Of a stretch of DNA of 64,000 bases, positions 62,240 to 64,000 are shown in pieces (the first letter of the stretch is position 1; every line of letters begins with the position of its first letter). The notes under the pieces were generated by a model that saw only the letters and a list, made by a program, of their open reading frames with translations, was not told the DNA's origin and did not search any database. The DNA is from an uncultured Arenicella sp. (lineage in GTDB: Bacteria > Pseudomonadota > Gammaproteobacteria > Arenicellales > Arenicellaceae). The position numbers were made by a program, and so were the translations under genes. The stretch covers positions 1 to 64,000 of the forward strand of contig CALJJR010000001.1 of NCBI GenBank assembly GCA_937973905.1, read 5' to 3'.

Positions 62240-63139
62240 TCACAACAGATATTCGAGCAGCGCTTTTTGCGCATGCAAACGATTTTCTGCTTCTTGAAAC
62301 ACCACGCTTTGCGCGCCTTCAATAACTGAAGTCGTCACTTCCATTTCGCGATAGGCCGGTAGGCAATGCATAAATAATGCGTCGGCCTTAGCGAGGCCCA
62401 TTACTTCATCATCGACACAATAGTCTTTGAACGCGGCCTCGCGCTGCGCTTTCTCAGACTCCTGCCCCATGCTTGCCCAAGTGTCCGTCACCACCACGTC
62501 GGCATGCTCTGCTGCTGCCCGAGGGTCGTGGTTCAGTTCAATCGCATTCTGATTAAGTGTTATGAATTCTGGTGCTGGCGCGAACTCTGGCGGCGTAGCA
62601 ATAATGAGTTTGAAATCCAGCAAGCGCGCTGCATTCATCCAAGAATGGCAGACATTATTGCCATCACCGATCCAAGCCACACGACCACCTTTAAAATCAC
62701 CACGCAATTCCTGCCAAGTCATTAAATCCGCGAGCAATTGGCAGGGGTGAACATCATCCGTTAGGCCGTTGATAACTGGTACTTTCGAATATTCGGCAAA
62801 CAACTCCACCTTGGAGTGAGCATCGGTACGAATCATGACTCCGTCCGCCATACTTGAAATGACTCGAGCGGTGTCTTCGATCGGTTCACCACGTCCGATC
62901 TGAGTGTCATTGGGCGTAAGATTAATCGCACCCCCCCCCAATTGCCGCATTCCAACTTCAAAAGAAACCCGTGTTCGAGTTGAAGACTTGCTGAAAATCA
63001 TTGCCAAAGTCTTGTGCTTGAGTGGCGTGTGTTCCACACCCTGATTGAGCATGGCTTTGAGTTCAATTGCACGATCAACCAAATTTCTGATTGTGTTGGC
63101 GTCGAGATCATTCAGACTTAAAAAATGTTGGGAAGACAT
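62240..63139 (-). CDS. argF: Ornithine carbamoyltransferase
   Basis: IFSKSSTRTRVSFEVGMRQLGG, VINGLTDDVHPCQLLADLMT, WIGDGNNVCHSWMNAA, FMHCLPAYREMEV. Confidence 0.96.
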   Translation of the reverse strand: MSSQHFLSLNDLDANTIRNLVDRAIELKAMLNQGVEHTPLKHKTLAMIFSKSSTRTRVSFEVGMRQLGGGAINLTPNDTQIGRGEPIEDTARVISSMADGVMIRTDAHSKVELFAEYSKVPVINGLTDDVHPCQLLADLMTWQELRGDFKGGRVAWIGDGNNVCHSWMNAARLLDFKLIIATPPEFAPAPEFITLNQNAIELNHDPRAAAEHADVVVTDTWASMGQESEKAQREAAFKDYCVDDEVMGLAKADALFMHCLPAYREMEVTTSVIEGAQSVVFQEAENRLHAQKALLEYLL

Positions 63140-63191
63140 AGAAAATAAAGTGGGTTTAGAAAGTTGGAGGCACTAAGACTAGTGCGTGTGG

Positions 63192-64000
63192 CTAAAGCTC
63201 GATTAAAACGTCATGAATCAGCGTGGCTATTTCTACGGCTTCATCGCGCGTTAAATTTATCGCCGGTAGCAAACGAATGATACGCCCACCACCGGTTACA
63301 TTAACAACCAAGCCCTTAAGCAAAAATTTAGTTGCTAAATTTGCTGGCGACGAATCCAGTTCAATAGCCAACATCATTCCTTTGCCGCGAATATCAACCA
63401 CGCCCGATAGGGTTCCTACACGGTGCTGAATTTGGCGTTTCAGGTACTCACCGACATCCTCTGCCGCCAGGACTAGCCCATCTGACTCTATCGTGTTGAT
63501 CACAGTGAGTGCAACGCTGCTGGAGAACGGGTTCCCGCCAAAGGTGCTTGCGTGATCGCCGGGCGAGAATAAATCAGCCGCCTTGCCCCGAGCAGCGCAG
63601 GCGCCAATCGGAATTCCGTTTCCCAGCCCTTTAGCGCTGGTCACAATGTCCGGCAAAATATCTTCATGTTGATAGGCAAACCATTTACCAGTGCGGCCCA
63701 AACCAGACTGCACTTCATCGACAATCATTAACCAGTCGTGTTCAGCACATAAATCTCGTACGGCCCGAAGATAACCCTCATCAGGAATGACAATGCCGGC
63801 TTCACCTTGGATTGGCTCCAGAATAACCGCTACCACATTGTTGTTTGCTGCCAAGGCGCCCAAGGCATCGATATCATTAAATTTAATATGTTCGAAATCA
63901 TCTACCAGAGGCACAAAACCTTGTTGCACTCGCTTGTTTCCTGAAGCCGACAGCGTAGCTAAACTTCGGCCATGAAACGAGCCTTGCATGGCAACCACAA
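63192..64000 (-). CDS. argD: Acetylornithine/succinylornithine aminotransferase, C-terminal part (open at window end)
   Basis: GSFHGRSLATLSASGN, VILEPIQGEAGI, LMIVDEVQSGLGRTGKWFAYQHEDILPDIVTSAKGLGNGIPIGA; N-terminus beyond window. Confidence 0.93.
   Translation of the reverse strand, partial: VVAMQGSFHGRSLATLSASGNKRVQQGFVPLVDDFEHIKFNDIDALGALAANNNVVAVILEPIQGEAGIVIPDEGYLRAVRDLCAEHDWLMIVDEVQSGLGRTGKWFAYQHEDILPDIVTSAKGLGNGIPIGACAARGKAADLFSPGDHASTFGGNPFSSSVALTVINTIESDGLVLAAEDVGEYLKRQIQHRVGTLSGVVDIRGKGMMLAIELDSSPANLATKFLLKGLVVNVTGGGRIIRLLPAINLTRDEAVEIATLIHDVLIEL

Overview
This 64 kb window looks like ordinary gammaproteobacterial chromosome, densely coding, with no tRNA, rRNA, prophage, transposase or CRISPR array that I could see. 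Recognisable blocks are ntrY(partial)-ntrX-trkA-trkH; hemB, mtgA and an orphan gspE/pilB-type ATPase; srkA and mscL; priA-argS-SPOR protein; zapE; DUF2782/polA; a TPR/L,D-transpeptidase/M14 amidase module; engB and cytochrome c4; an AddB-like/AddA-like recombination nuclease pair; tas; an S9 oligopeptidase; a peroxiredoxin; ung-dinB; a DegQ-type protease; rpe; trpE-trpG-trpD-trpC; a TetR/VOC-lipoprotein/SDR/PQQ-dehydrogenase locus; and argF-argD(partial). The non-coding signals I consider most worth checking are: (1) a three-copy ~57-bp intergenic repeat at 41184-41344, whose variable hairpin shows compensatory changes next to an invariant 24-nt tail; (2) a trp leader peptide (MHDLTHNCRLNSRGLWRRWRR) with mutually exclusive attenuator pairings upstream of trpE; (3) a 27-bp near-perfect palindrome downstream of the TetR gene and upstream of the VOC lipoprotein gene; (4) an apparent 1-nt frameshift near the 5' end of the PQQ dehydrogenase gene, which splits its membrane domain; (5) an AT-rich intergenic region with two perfect DnaA boxes upstream of priA; (6) an intergenic structured element near engB. 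Protein-level oddities include an NtrX without a GAFTGA loop and with an altered Walker B, and a secreted two-domain VOC lipoprotein that keeps only one of its two possible metal sites. I found no clear case for a wholly new multi-gene system. All calls come from reading the sequence; no database search was run.
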